A DNA stretch of 64,000 nt from assembly GCF_015687155.1 (NCBI RefSeq), contig NZ_JADPQF010000001.1:682001-746000 (forward strand), written 5' to 3'. How positions within the stretch are numbered: position 1 is the stretch's first letter; each line of letters opens with the position of its first letter. The translations under genes were made by a program, and so were the position numbers. Under the pieces are notes generated by a model that worked only from the letters and a program-made list of their open reading frames with translations, searched no databases and was not told the DNA's origin. Shown here piece by piece: positions 42,038-50,424 of the stretch. Source of the stretch: Aliikangiella sp. G2MR2-5. GTDB lineage: Bacteria > Pseudomonadota > Gammaproteobacteria > Enterobacterales > Kangiellaceae.

Positions 42038-42637
42038 ATGAAGCTTGTTTCTGAAAGAGAGAATAGTAGTCATCATTACGAAACGTTAAGTGAGAAGACT
42101 CTAATTATAAAAAGTCAGGCAGGGGATACGGGATGTTATTCGCAACTCGTATCTCTTCATAGTTCCTCCCTGATGCGTTTTCTCAAAGCCCGCTGCCATA
42201 GTCACCATGACGCGGAGGATATTTTTCAGGACACTTTCATTAATGCTTTTCGCTATATTCAGAGCTTTAATTATCAATATAAGTTTTCTACCTGGCTATT
42301 TAATATCGCGTTAAATTGTATTAAAAAACGTAATATGAAAATGGTCAGGGAGAAAAATGAAATTGAACAAATTGAAAGAGCGGAGCTTCTTCTAAGCGAA
42401 CAAAAACTACCACTTCAGTCTAATTTATGGAAAATAATTAGTGAGTTTTTAACTGGAGAACAATTTGATTTGCTTTGGTTTACTTATGTAGAGGGTATGA
42501 CAGGTACACAAGTTGCCGACTTGTTGGGGAGAAGTCTTCCATGGGTAAAGATTAATTTAATCCGGATCAAAATAATGTTAAAGTCCAAATTTATCGAAAA
42601 TGGGCTTCAATTTGATGAGTTGCTGGAGGTGGAGTAA
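42038..42637 (+). CDS. ECF-type RNA polymerase sigma factor
   Basis: This 199-residue protein has region 2 (LVSLHSSSLMRFLKARC, HDAEDIFQDTFINAFRYI, FKFSTWLFNI-like segment YKFSTWLFNIALNCIKKR) and region 4 (EQFDLLWFTYVEGMTGTQVADLLGRS, PWVKINLIRIKIMLK). These are the promoter -10 and -35 recognition parts of extracytoplasmic-function sigma factors. It lacks regions 1 and 3. The downstream single-span gene, three bases away, is a candidate anti-sigma factor. The sigma subgroup and promoter target are not clear. Confidence 0.93.
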   Translation: MKLVSERENSSHHYETLSEKTLIIKSQAGDTGCYSQLVSLHSSSLMRFLKARCHSHHDAEDIFQDTFINAFRYIQSFNYQYKFSTWLFNIALNCIKKRNMKMVREKNEIEQIERAELLLSEQKLPLQSNLWKIISEFLTGEQFDLLWFTYVEGMTGTQVADLLGRSLPWVKINLIRIKIMLKSKFIENGLQFDELLEVE

Positions 42638-42640
42638 TAA

Positions 42641-43120
42641 ATGAAGTCTTTAAAATCAAGGTTAGCTAGTCTTAAGTCCGAAGAACATACGGAAGTATCT
42701 GACTCTTATCTTAGAGAGAGGCTTCTTGGTGATGCAAAACTTCTCGATGACTCGGTTCCACAGAAACTGTTGGATTCAATCAATGATAACATTGCAAGAG
42801 ATAGAGCATTCGAAGATGTAGTCTCAGTTAAGCCAGTGATTAAAAGAAGTTTTCATTTCTATGCATTGGCAGCAACCTTCTTTTTTGCTTCTTTTTTAGT
42901 TATATGGATGGGGCCAACTCAGCACTTGAATGAAAATAGCCAACTTGTTTCTGATGAGAAAAATGAAGAGCAGATTATTCCTTTTTCTACGACTGAAAGT
43001 GAGAGTGTTGAACTGCCTTTTGTAAATTCATCCATTCTGAAGTCAAAGACATATGATAAAGAAGTTCATGCAATTAAGGCTGATTTGGATAAGATTGCTT
43101 CCAGAATAGCTTCTCTTTAG
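42641..43120 (+). CDS. Single-span membrane protein, candidate anti-sigma factor
   Basis: This 159-residue protein has a cytoplasmic N-terminal helical region of about 70 residues (SDSYLRERLLGDAKLLDDS, VPQKLLDSINDNIARD), one membrane segment at about 72-90 (FYALAATFFFASFLVIWMG) and a periplasmic Glu/Ser-rich tail. The topology and its position 3 bases after the sigma-factor stop fit an anti-sigma factor, but the usual HxxxCxxC zinc motif is absent. Assignment is by context only. Confidence 0.65.
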   Translation: MKSLKSRLASLKSEEHTEVSDSYLRERLLGDAKLLDDSVPQKLLDSINDNIARDRAFEDVVSVKPVIKRSFHFYALAATFFFASFLVIWMGPTQHLNENSQLVSDEKNEEQIIPFSTTESESVELPFVNSSILKSKTYDKEVHAIKADLDKIASRIASL

Positions 43121-43254
43121 AAAATTGTTTTAGATAGGAAGGTGTACCTGGGGGAAGTTTATTCTGAATGAATATTACGTATTGAAATTGTTTCTGATCG
43201 AGCGTTTAAATTTGCGATTTTACACCAGGCATAGCATAAATCTGGAGTCGCCTT

Positions 43255-45216
43255 CTAGTTTGCCATACTAGGCGTTTGCTTTCTTCTCATAGAAAGCAGT
43301 GAAGTGATCGACTGATTATTCAGATCATTCTCAAGTGTGACTATCAGGCTACCATCTAAATAAAGCTCAGCAAGCTCTCTCAAGCTATACTCATTGATTA
43401 GTTTGCCGCTACGGTCGACCATTACGTAGGTTTGTGACGCAAGTTTTTTAGCAACTAGTTTCCTACGAAGAGGGCTTCCATCGATGGTTAGGTTAAACCA
43501 TGAACCAGAATTAACTTTTTGCAACTGCTCCATGGTTTGTTTAACAGCTATCTCTCGCTCTTGAACTTTTAATTTCTCAATTCTGGCTGTTAGCGCTTTC
43601 TGTCTTTTTATTGCTTCTTCCTGCTGCTGAATTTCCTGCTTTATTATTTGCTCTTTCGCCAGGCTTTGTTTTAGGTTTTCTATGAATTTTATCGCGGAAA
43701 AATTTAACGCTCTGTTAACCATCGTTTCACCACTAAATAGAATCAAATGATTTCGCTTTACTATCGTGTTCAAGTCTCCATACGGAATAGAGAGTTGTTT
43801 ACTGCCCATGCTATTAACAAAAAAGAAAGAATTATTTTCTTTAATGTATGAGGAATAGCGACAAATCTGGCAAACATTCTCTTGCTCGCTTGAGCGAATG
43901 AAATACCAGTCTCCAGAGACGAGCTTTGTTTTATTCATCAGTGGCGAAGACTGTTGGTCATCGCTATAAGGCTGATTTGAGAACGATTTTTCGAGCTTAT
44001 GATAAATGCTTTCAGCCCAGGTGCTGACATTTGATTCGAGAGTATCTTCAGAGTCAGACTCAGGACGTGAATTTGGATTGATTATATTGGTGGGCATTAA
44101 TCGAATCACATCGCAATTAATTCCTTTATTTACCTCTTGTTTAGCAAGACTATGTAAATGCTTGTGAAATTGTTTTAGTTGGGATAAAAATATTTTCAAT
44201 TGACTACTGTCTATTGACATTTCTTCGGCCTTTTCTTCGAGCTGTCTATAGAGGTTTTCTCGCAGTTTTTGAAAATTTTCGAGCTCGGCGAATGAATGAA
44301 TGGGTTGAGTGCTAACAATAATTTGTTTGGCAACTGTTAGAGTCAATAGCTCTGAATCCAGACGTTTCTTTAATTTTTCTAATTGCAGCGCCCTGGACCA
44401 GTGATTCTGAATAAAAGACTTGATAAATTCAGGCAGTCGCTTTACCGAGCATAGCTCAGTTATTTTGTGTTGTGTCCATAGGCGCACTCCAGAACTTATT
44501 GCCTGGCCAATTTCTGCCTGTACTGAACGACGTTGAATAATAAGGGACTTGTCGTTATAGAATTTTGTTTTCAGTTTAAGCTCTTCATAAACATCGATGA
44601 ATTCAAGACTGAGGCTTTCACTATCATGGGTAGTCAGAGTTCGCTCGAACAGTTTATTTACCAGATTGGTTACAGCTTTTTCTTGCCCAGGATTACTAGT
44701 ATCTACTGTAAAGATTTGATGGATAAATTCATTTAAAAGTAGTCGCTCAACTGAGTCTGGTTCACATAAAAACCTTGGACTAACAACAATAGATCGAAAA
44801 TATATACACTTTAGTTGAGCCATAGCACTGCGTTTTGAATTCAGAATTTCTTTTGGAGACGGGAAGCTGTTCTCAAGGTTTTGGACCAAATAATCAATAA
44901 TGTTGTCAAAAACGCTGCACAATTCTCTTATAGATGGTTGAATTGATCTGATTTCTCGCAAATTATCAGGTGATATTTTCTCTAGAAGAGCGTAAGACGA
45001 AGTTACGAGGACTTCATTAGTGTTAATTTCTTGAAACAAAGTACCCGATATTGAGTTGAGAGTCGTTAAGTAATCAACTATACGGGAACCCGAATTTTGA
45101 ACAGGGTTTTTATTGAAGCCATGATAAAGAGCCGCAAAAACCTGCTTTTGCTTCAGTTCTGAAATTTGGATGTTTGTACTATCTAAAGTAGATTCCAAGC
45201 TAACCCTGTTTTCCAT
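43255..45216 (-). CDS. DUF1631 family protein
   Basis: This 653-residue cytoplasmic protein has helical N-terminal and central parts containing the family hallmark LPEFIKSFIQNHWSRALQLE at about residues 263-282. It ends in a beta-rich segment at about 420-490 and a PilZ-like C-terminal unit after a coiled coil (QEIQQQEEAIKRQKALTARIE). The tail reads GSWFNLTIDGSPLRRKLVAK and LIVTLENDL. The family is usually about 700 residues in pseudomonads and its role is unknown; the PilZ-like ending hints at c-di-GMP or regulatory binding but lacks an evident RxxxR-D/NxSxxG pair. It is a monocistronic gene. Confidence 0.8.
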   Translation of the reverse strand: MENRVSLESTLDSTNIQISELKQKQVFAALYHGFNKNPVQNSGSRIVDYLTTLNSISGTLFQEINTNEVLVTSSYALLEKISPDNLREIRSIQPSIRELCSVFDNIIDYLVQNLENSFPSPKEILNSKRSAMAQLKCIYFRSIVVSPRFLCEPDSVERLLLNEFIHQIFTVDTSNPGQEKAVTNLVNKLFERTLTTHDSESLSLEFIDVYEELKLKTKFYNDKSLIIQRRSVQAEIGQAISSGVRLWTQHKITELCSVKRLPEFIKSFIQNHWSRALQLEKLKKRLDSELLTLTVAKQIIVSTQPIHSFAELENFQKLRENLYRQLEEKAEEMSIDSSQLKIFLSQLKQFHKHLHSLAKQEVNKGINCDVIRLMPTNIINPNSRPESDSEDTLESNVSTWAESIYHKLEKSFSNQPYSDDQQSSPLMNKTKLVSGDWYFIRSSEQENVCQICRYSSYIKENNSFFFVNSMGSKQLSIPYGDLNTIVKRNHLILFSGETMVNRALNFSAIKFIENLKQSLAKEQIIKQEIQQQEEAIKRQKALTARIEKLKVQEREIAVKQTMEQLQKVNSGSWFNLTIDGSPLRRKLVAKKLASQTYVMVDRSGKLINEYSLRELAELYLDGSLIVTLENDLNNQSITSLLSMRRKQTPSMAN

Positions 45217-45417
45217 GTTTGCATTAGTTTTGTAATTCAGCGCATAACCAGAATTAGAGTATCACAACGTGCAAAACTCAGATGAGGTAATAATGCACAA
45301 AATAGATAAAATAGTGTGCACTTTATCTCAAAAACAAATCAAGTGTTTTGGGGTTGTTCATAATTAATACAATAGAGTATAAAAACAGTTTATAAAACGC
45401 GGAAATAATTTCAAAAA

Positions 45418-45951
45418 TTAGGGGCAGTGATCTGATAAGGGCTTTTTTCGAGCTGGATTTCCCAAGTAGACTCCGCAACCTTCGGTCGATCGAGTAACGA
45501 TGGCTCCGGCTCCTATGGTGCAGCCGTCATCAATGTTTACACCAGGTAGTATTATTGCTCCTGCACCAATCCAGACATTTTTTCCAATTACAACGTCCTT
45601 GGCAAGGTTTGTTTTTCTTAACCTCTCTTCTGGTAGTAGTGGGTGGTTAATCGTTAGAATTTGAACATTTGGACCTATCAGGGTGTCATCTCCAATAATA
45701 ATATTACCTCCATCTATAAAGGTGCAGTTCAAGTTGATGAAAACTCTATTACCAATAAAAATTGAGTCACCATAGTCGCAATGAAATCCGGGCTCAATAA
45801 AAACTTCATGGCCACACTCACCCAGTAATTTTTTTACTTTTGCCTGATTGCCTTTGCCTGGAGCTCGCGCGTATTGCCGGCAGATATCTTTGCAGAGGTT
45901 ACGCTTTTCTCGGCGCTCTGAAGTTAAACTATCAAACTCAATGGTGTTCAT
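45418..45951 (-). CDS. Hexapeptide-repeat O-acetyltransferase (maltose/galactoside type)
   Basis: This 177-residue protein is a left-handed beta-helix acetyltransferase of the LacA/Maa type. It starts with an N-terminal helical cap (LTSERREKRNLCKDICRQYA), then FIEPGFHCDYGDSIFIGN, FINLNCTFIDGGNIIIGD, and ILTINHPLL with catalytic H103. The LbH turns VVIGKNVWIGAGAIILPGV and IGAGAIVTRS follow. It transfers acetyl from acetyl-CoA to a sugar hydroxyl; the sugar is not predictable. It is divergent from yjaG across a 214-base gap. Confidence 0.92.
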   Translation of the reverse strand: MNTIEFDSLTSERREKRNLCKDICRQYARAPGKGNQAKVKKLLGECGHEVFIEPGFHCDYGDSIFIGNRVFINLNCTFIDGGNIIIGDDTLIGPNVQILTINHPLLPEERLRKTNLAKDVVIGKNVWIGAGAIILPGVNIDDGCTIGAGAIVTRSTEGCGVYLGNPARKKPLSDHCP

Positions 45952-46165
45952 TTAAAAGGTTCCAGTCAGTCATGCATATTTAGGTTAAAGCAGAGTATTT
46001 GGTTATGTTAATGTAATTAAGTCAAATTAATCTAGCCGCTAGAGGATTTATTCGTGTTTTTTAAGTTGGAAGATTTGTTAGCTTGACTGATTGTTATGAG
46101 GACTTCTTTAAAGACTTTACGGTAGAATAGCATCCGATATATACCATTGTTTGTGAGATAATTTA

Positions 46166-46729
46166 ATGGCCTTAGACGTTTATTCGCTTGAACCTTGGCA
46201 ACAAAAAGCATTTTCCGCCGGCCTATTGCTGCGAATGGTTCCAAATTATCAATATTTTGCAGAAGCTGCCTCTTTTGGTGACGCTGCGGTGTTAAATAAC
46301 ATCCTCGATGTTATATGGCAGAAGCTCTCCGGACTTTCCATCAAAATTAATATTGAGGCACAGACTGAAAAGTTATTAGCAGTCACTCCTGAACCGCGAG
46401 ACTTTGATTTTTATGCAGTCTATCCTGCCTCTGATGCTTGTAGCGGTCTATTGTCTTTACTGGAATCCTTCTTCGATAAGCAGCTTAATCCAGCATCAGA
46501 AGTTAGCCGGTTATCAATGTCTTGTGTGCAAGCCTATATTGAGTTCTGTTCACTGGAAGTTGAGACTAGAGAATCTCAAGCGCAACACCCTTTAATACAG
46601 TGGGAAAAAGCGACACAGGCTGAACTGTTTGATTTGGTAAAAATACTAAAAGAAGGTAAAAGTTCATGTCAACGTATCAAGGAAGTTGCTATTGGAGACA
46701 GGCTATCAAGTTTAGCTATCGAGTATTAG
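46166..46729 (+). CDS. yjaG: YjaG family (DUF416) protein
   Basis: This 187-residue cytoplasmic protein aligns over its length with E. coli YjaG: LEPWQQKAFSAGLLLRMVPNY, SFGDAAVLNNILDVIW, DFDFYAVYPASDACSGLLSL, and a C-terminal charged helix. The function of YjaG is unknown, though it is widely conserved in gammaproteobacteria. The start ATG follows a TTTAATGG context without a strong ribosome site. A 113-base gap precedes the TonB-dependent receptor. Confidence 0.93.
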   Translation: MALDVYSLEPWQQKAFSAGLLLRMVPNYQYFAEAASFGDAAVLNNILDVIWQKLSGLSIKINIEAQTEKLLAVTPEPRDFDFYAVYPASDACSGLLSLLESFFDKQLNPASEVSRLSMSCVQAYIEFCSLEVETRESQAQHPLIQWEKATQAELFDLVKILKEGKSSCQRIKEVAIGDRLSSLAIEY

Positions 46730-46842
46730 TAAAATCGACTTTTAGCCAGAGCTTGCTTTTAAACGTTGGATTGTAGCTAATTGCTTGAATTTTAATTGTT
46801 TTTACTTTACCTTTCCATAAAACAGGCGCTTGGATATTTCAT

Positions 46843-49008
46843 TTGTTTCTTAATTGCAAACGCAACAAAAATAATGGCGATACCATTCTTTCTATAGTTT
46901 TCAGGAAAGTTGCCTGCTGTTTCCTTTTCGGGGGCGTCTCCTCTGGCTTGTTTGCTCAGTCAGAGGGTAAAGATATTTTAGCATTGTCATTAGAAGATTT
47001 GCTGAAAGTTAAAGTAGAGTCTGCTTCTGGCTTCAAAGAGTCCATCAAACAGACTCCCGTCCCTGTGACTGTTATAACTCAAAATATGATAGAGCAAAGT
47101 CCAGCTCTTAATATTCGCGATTTATTGTCGCAATATGTTCCCGGCTTTACTTCAGTACAGGATCAAAATGAATACAATACTGCTTTTCGCGGAATTTATA
47201 CTTCGTCACAGCAGAAAATTCTATTTCTGTTAAATGGCCAAAGGATAAATAGTAGAGCATATTCCAGTGCTGCTCCTGATCACTCTATTTCTCTTGATAA
47301 GCTAAAACAAATAGAAGTGATTCGAGGTCCAGGCTCTTCGTTGTATGGTAACGTAGCTTTGACAGCTGTTGTTAACCTGGTGATGAAAAATAGCGCTAGT
47401 GACGAACAAACTTTAACTAAAGTAAGTGTTGGTGATCACGGGCTAGCGAACATTTATGTTGAAAGGAACATTAAATTAGGTGAAGGGTCTCTGTTTACCT
47501 GGGCGAGCAATTTGAGGACTAAGGGTGAAGAAATCGCCATTTTGCCCGAAAATGATTACTCACCATCACCCTCGGAAGATATTCAGTATGCTCGGCTGGA
47601 TTATTTTGATGACAACAGGTCGGTTGATTCCGGGATACTATTTACTGCAGAAGACTGGTCTGCTTTAGTCAGCTATCGGCGAACCCATTACATTGAGCCT
47701 TTCAGTGGTGGAAGTCTTACCGGAGAAGCCTACAACCTGTCAGATTTTGTCAATGTCGACGGAAGTGCGCCAGGAGCTGAGTCTGAGTGGGTACATCTTA
47801 ATCTGGAAAAAAACATCCGACTTTCTGACCTCTCGAATTTAAAGCTGGAACTTCAAGGAGAAACCAATCAGGTGACAGGCTACTTTGTGCTGTCTCCAGC
47901 TCAAACTTCATTTGGCGCGGTAAACTGGCGAGAGAATGTCAGTGGACTAAGTATTCAGTATCAACACAAATCTTCAATGAGTATGCTGGCTTTAGGCTTC
48001 CAGTTCGAAGGAATGGAGTTAAAAGAAAGCGACTTTGTATCCGGTAGTGAAGGAGAGATTACTGCGAGGCCATACAATCAAGAGAATCCTGTACTTGAAA
48101 CAGGAACCGAAAGTGTTTATTCAGTTTATTCTCAGTATCGTCGACAATTAACCGAAAGTTGGCTAGTTAACCTGGGGGCGCGTTACGATGTAAAAGATCG
48201 TCATACGGGAGAAAATATTAATGAGTTAAGTCCAAGGCTTGCGTTTATTTTTAACGACGACGATTATAACTTTAAGGCTTCATATTCACGCTCTTTTGTT
48301 GATCCCCCTTATTGGAACCGCTATTCAGCACTTCCAACATTTAGAGGTTCCAGAGACCTGAAACCGGAAATACTTGAGTCTATCCAGCTTTCGCCAGAAT
48401 TTTTGTGGCTGGACAAGTCTTTGTCACTCAGACTGAATCTGTTTTTTAACCGTCATACAGACTTTGTTTTCAGAAATAACCTGGCTGCAGCCAATGAACC
48501 TATTTATACCAATAGTGGAGAAATGGAGTCTTACGGACTAGAGCAAGAGTGGCTGTATCGGTTGGAAAACAACCGTTTTCGATTGATTACTAGTCTTCAA
48601 AGAGTTAATAGCTTTGAATTTTATGAAGCCAGAGGTGACGAGATATTTAATATTCCAAAACTTCAGGCAGGGCTTACCTGGGACTACCAGGCAACGGACA
48701 AGCTGAGCTCTCAGGTACACGTGCAGTATATCGGTGAACGCTTATCTCCCGTTTCTATTGCATCTAACGGAGTACCAGTTGTTGATTCATTTCCTGATTC
48801 CGGGGTCGAGTTCCAGGTACCAAATAATCGTCTCGATTCTGTGTTGCTACTGCATTCCGCTGTAAGCTGGAAATGGTCAAATCACTTGCGCATCAAACTG
48901 GCTTTTCAAAACCTGCTGAATGAAAGGTGGGAGCAAGGAGGGAGTACGATTCACCCGTACCCCCAAACGGGCCGTTGGGGACAAGTTTCAATGTATTATC
49001 AATGGTAG
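46843..49008 (+). CDS. TonB-dependent outer-membrane receptor
   Basis: This 721-residue protein begins at TTG 46843 as drawn. The frame stays open upstream and no ribosome site is clear, so the start is uncertain. A signal peptide (VACCFLFGGVSSGLFAQ) is followed by a TonB-box-like and plug region: FKESIKQTPVPVTVITQNMI, NIRDLLSQYVPGF and the plug signature IEVIRGPGSSLYG. The 22-stranded barrel then runs to a terminal aromatic (YYQW), which the BAM machinery recognises. The ligand is unknown, with no siderophore or cobalamin context. RND pump genes follow on the same strand after 234 bases. Confidence 0.93.
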   Translation: MFLNCKRNKNNGDTILSIVFRKVACCFLFGGVSSGLFAQSEGKDILALSLEDLLKVKVESASGFKESIKQTPVPVTVITQNMIEQSPALNIRDLLSQYVPGFTSVQDQNEYNTAFRGIYTSSQQKILFLLNGQRINSRAYSSAAPDHSISLDKLKQIEVIRGPGSSLYGNVALTAVVNLVMKNSASDEQTLTKVSVGDHGLANIYVERNIKLGEGSLFTWASNLRTKGEEIAILPENDYSPSPSEDIQYARLDYFDDNRSVDSGILFTAEDWSALVSYRRTHYIEPFSGGSLTGEAYNLSDFVNVDGSAPGAESEWVHLNLEKNIRLSDLSNLKLELQGETNQVTGYFVLSPAQTSFGAVNWRENVSGLSIQYQHKSSMSMLALGFQFEGMELKESDFVSGSEGEITARPYNQENPVLETGTESVYSVYSQYRRQLTESWLVNLGARYDVKDRHTGENINELSPRLAFIFNDDDYNFKASYSRSFVDPPYWNRYSALPTFRGSRDLKPEILESIQLSPEFLWLDKSLSLRLNLFFNRHTDFVFRNNLAAANEPIYTNSGEMESYGLEQEWLYRLENNRFRLITSLQRVNSFEFYEARGDEIFNIPKLQAGLTWDYQATDKLSSQVHVQYIGERLSPVSIASNGVPVVDSFPDSGVEFQVPNNRLDSVLLLHSAVSWKWSNHLRIKLAFQNLLNERWEQGGSTIHPYPQTGRWGQVSMYYQW

Positions 49009-49242
49009 CTATATTGGAACTGTTTACCAATAGCTGTCTTATACTTGATAAACTGGATCATCCAGATATGATTTTTAACCGTATTAAGTAAACATGGGCA
49101 ATTATGTCTATTTAAGCATTACGTAATCCCAAGTGATGGATATTGTTAGAGAAAATAATGTAAAAATTCGTAAATATCCTGAAACAAAAAGATTGAATTG
49201 TAAGATAATCACCTCAAATCAAGATAAAGAGTTTGCCATAAG

Positions 49243-50424
49243 ATGAATCAACACAAGATTTCTGGACTTAGACTAATCAAAGCCCTGGTGTTTTCTACGT
49301 TATTACTATCTGGCTGTAGCGATGGGCCTGATGTAAAGCCCGGTGCCAACAATCGAGTCAGGCCAGAAGCCAAGCCTTCTGCTGTTGCAGTCGCTAACCC
49401 TATGATTGGTCTTTCCGCATCCTATTATCAAACTACCGCGACCATTGAGCCAAGTAGTGATGCTGAAGTTTTTGCACGAACAGCTGGAGTTGTCAGGAAG
49501 ATTTATAAAGAAGAGGGAGATGTTGTATCGGCTGGAGAAACACTGCTGCAACTAGAGGATGACGAGCAAAAGCTTAGAGTCAAACAGGCAAAACAAAATC
49601 TGGCCAATACTCAGCATGTATTTAAAAGAATAAGTAAAATGAATGAGGCTGGTGCAGTATCTCCTACTGATTGGGAGGAAGCTAAAAATAGTTTTGAGTC
49701 AGCGCAAACCGATCTGGATTTGGCCGAGTTAGCGTTGTCTTATACCAAAGTCTCTGCGCCTTTCAATGGAAGGGTAGTATGGCGCGAAGTAGACTTGGGT
49801 GCCCATGTTTTAAGCGGGAATTTACTTTTTCGGGTAATGGCAATTGAGCCTCTTTTACTTCGTGTTCACGTGCCAGCCAATCGAATTGGGAAAGTGGCAG
49901 TAGATCAGTCTGTTGATTTGAAGGTTGATTCTCTCGCAAAAGCAATTAAAGGCAAAGTACACCTGGTGAGTCCTATCGTAGACCCTGATACCGGTACGGT
50001 TAAGGTTACGATTCGGATTGATGACTTCTCCGACAAAATCCGTCCTGGAGACTTTACCCAGGTTAGGATGATAACTGATAGCAGAGAAAACGCTATGTTA
50101 TTACCAAGCGTTGCTGTGATTGAAGAGCGTGGTGGACATTTTGTTTTTGTGGAAGAAGACGGAAAAGCTGTACGTAAAGATGTAGAGGTAGGCTTTGTTG
50201 TTGATACGCAAACAGAAATTTTGTCGGGCCTTGAATTAAGCGATAAGGTGGTTGTTAAAGGGCAACGCAATCTTAACAATGGAAACTTGATAAAAGTTAT
50301 GGCGTTGAATGGTGAGCCTGTTTCTGAGTCACCGAATACGGTTAGATCCGAGGAAGAGAAAAGCAGAGCCGCTAAGAAAGTTGGTGAAGATAAGGTCGTA
50401 GCCAAAGCAGGAAACGGCGCATGA
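49243..50424 (+). CDS. RND efflux periplasmic adaptor (MFP) lipoprotein
   Basis: This 393-residue adaptor has a lipobox LLLSGCSDG, so it is anchored in the inner membrane by a lipid on Cys. The barrel-sandwich hybrid domain opens with SDAEVFARTAGVVRKIYKEEGDVV, is split by a coiled-coil hairpin (AKQNLANTQHVFKRISKM to AELALSYTKVSAPF), and ends with a beta-barrel (AVDQSVDLKVDSL) and a membrane-proximal domain (NAMLLPSVAVIEERG). It links the RND pump to an outer-membrane channel. It overlaps the first pump gene by four bases (ATGA). Confidence 0.94.
   Translation: MNQHKISGLRLIKALVFSTLLLSGCSDGPDVKPGANNRVRPEAKPSAVAVANPMIGLSASYYQTTATIEPSSDAEVFARTAGVVRKIYKEEGDVVSAGETLLQLEDDEQKLRVKQAKQNLANTQHVFKRISKMNEAGAVSPTDWEEAKNSFESAQTDLDLAELALSYTKVSAPFNGRVVWREVDLGAHVLSGNLLFRVMAIEPLLLRVHVPANRIGKVAVDQSVDLKVDSLAKAIKGKVHLVSPIVDPDTGTVKVTIRIDDFSDKIRPGDFTQVRMITDSRENAMLLPSVAVIEERGGHFVFVEEDGKAVRKDVEVGFVVDTQTEILSGLELSDKVVVKGQRNLNNGNLIKVMALNGEPVSESPNTVRSEEEKSRAAKKVGEDKVVAKAGNGA

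Noticed and set aside
45293-45367. 24-codon plus-strand frame preceded by GAGG between the DUF1631 and acetyltransferase genes
   Set aside because: Too short, no distinctive composition, and it sits in the AT-rich upstream region of a gene on the other strand.
46730-46842. Possible Fur box or cobalamin riboswitch upstream of the TonB-dependent receptor
   Set aside because: Searched by eye; no GATAAT-type repeats and no B12-box sequence, and the gap is only 113 bases.
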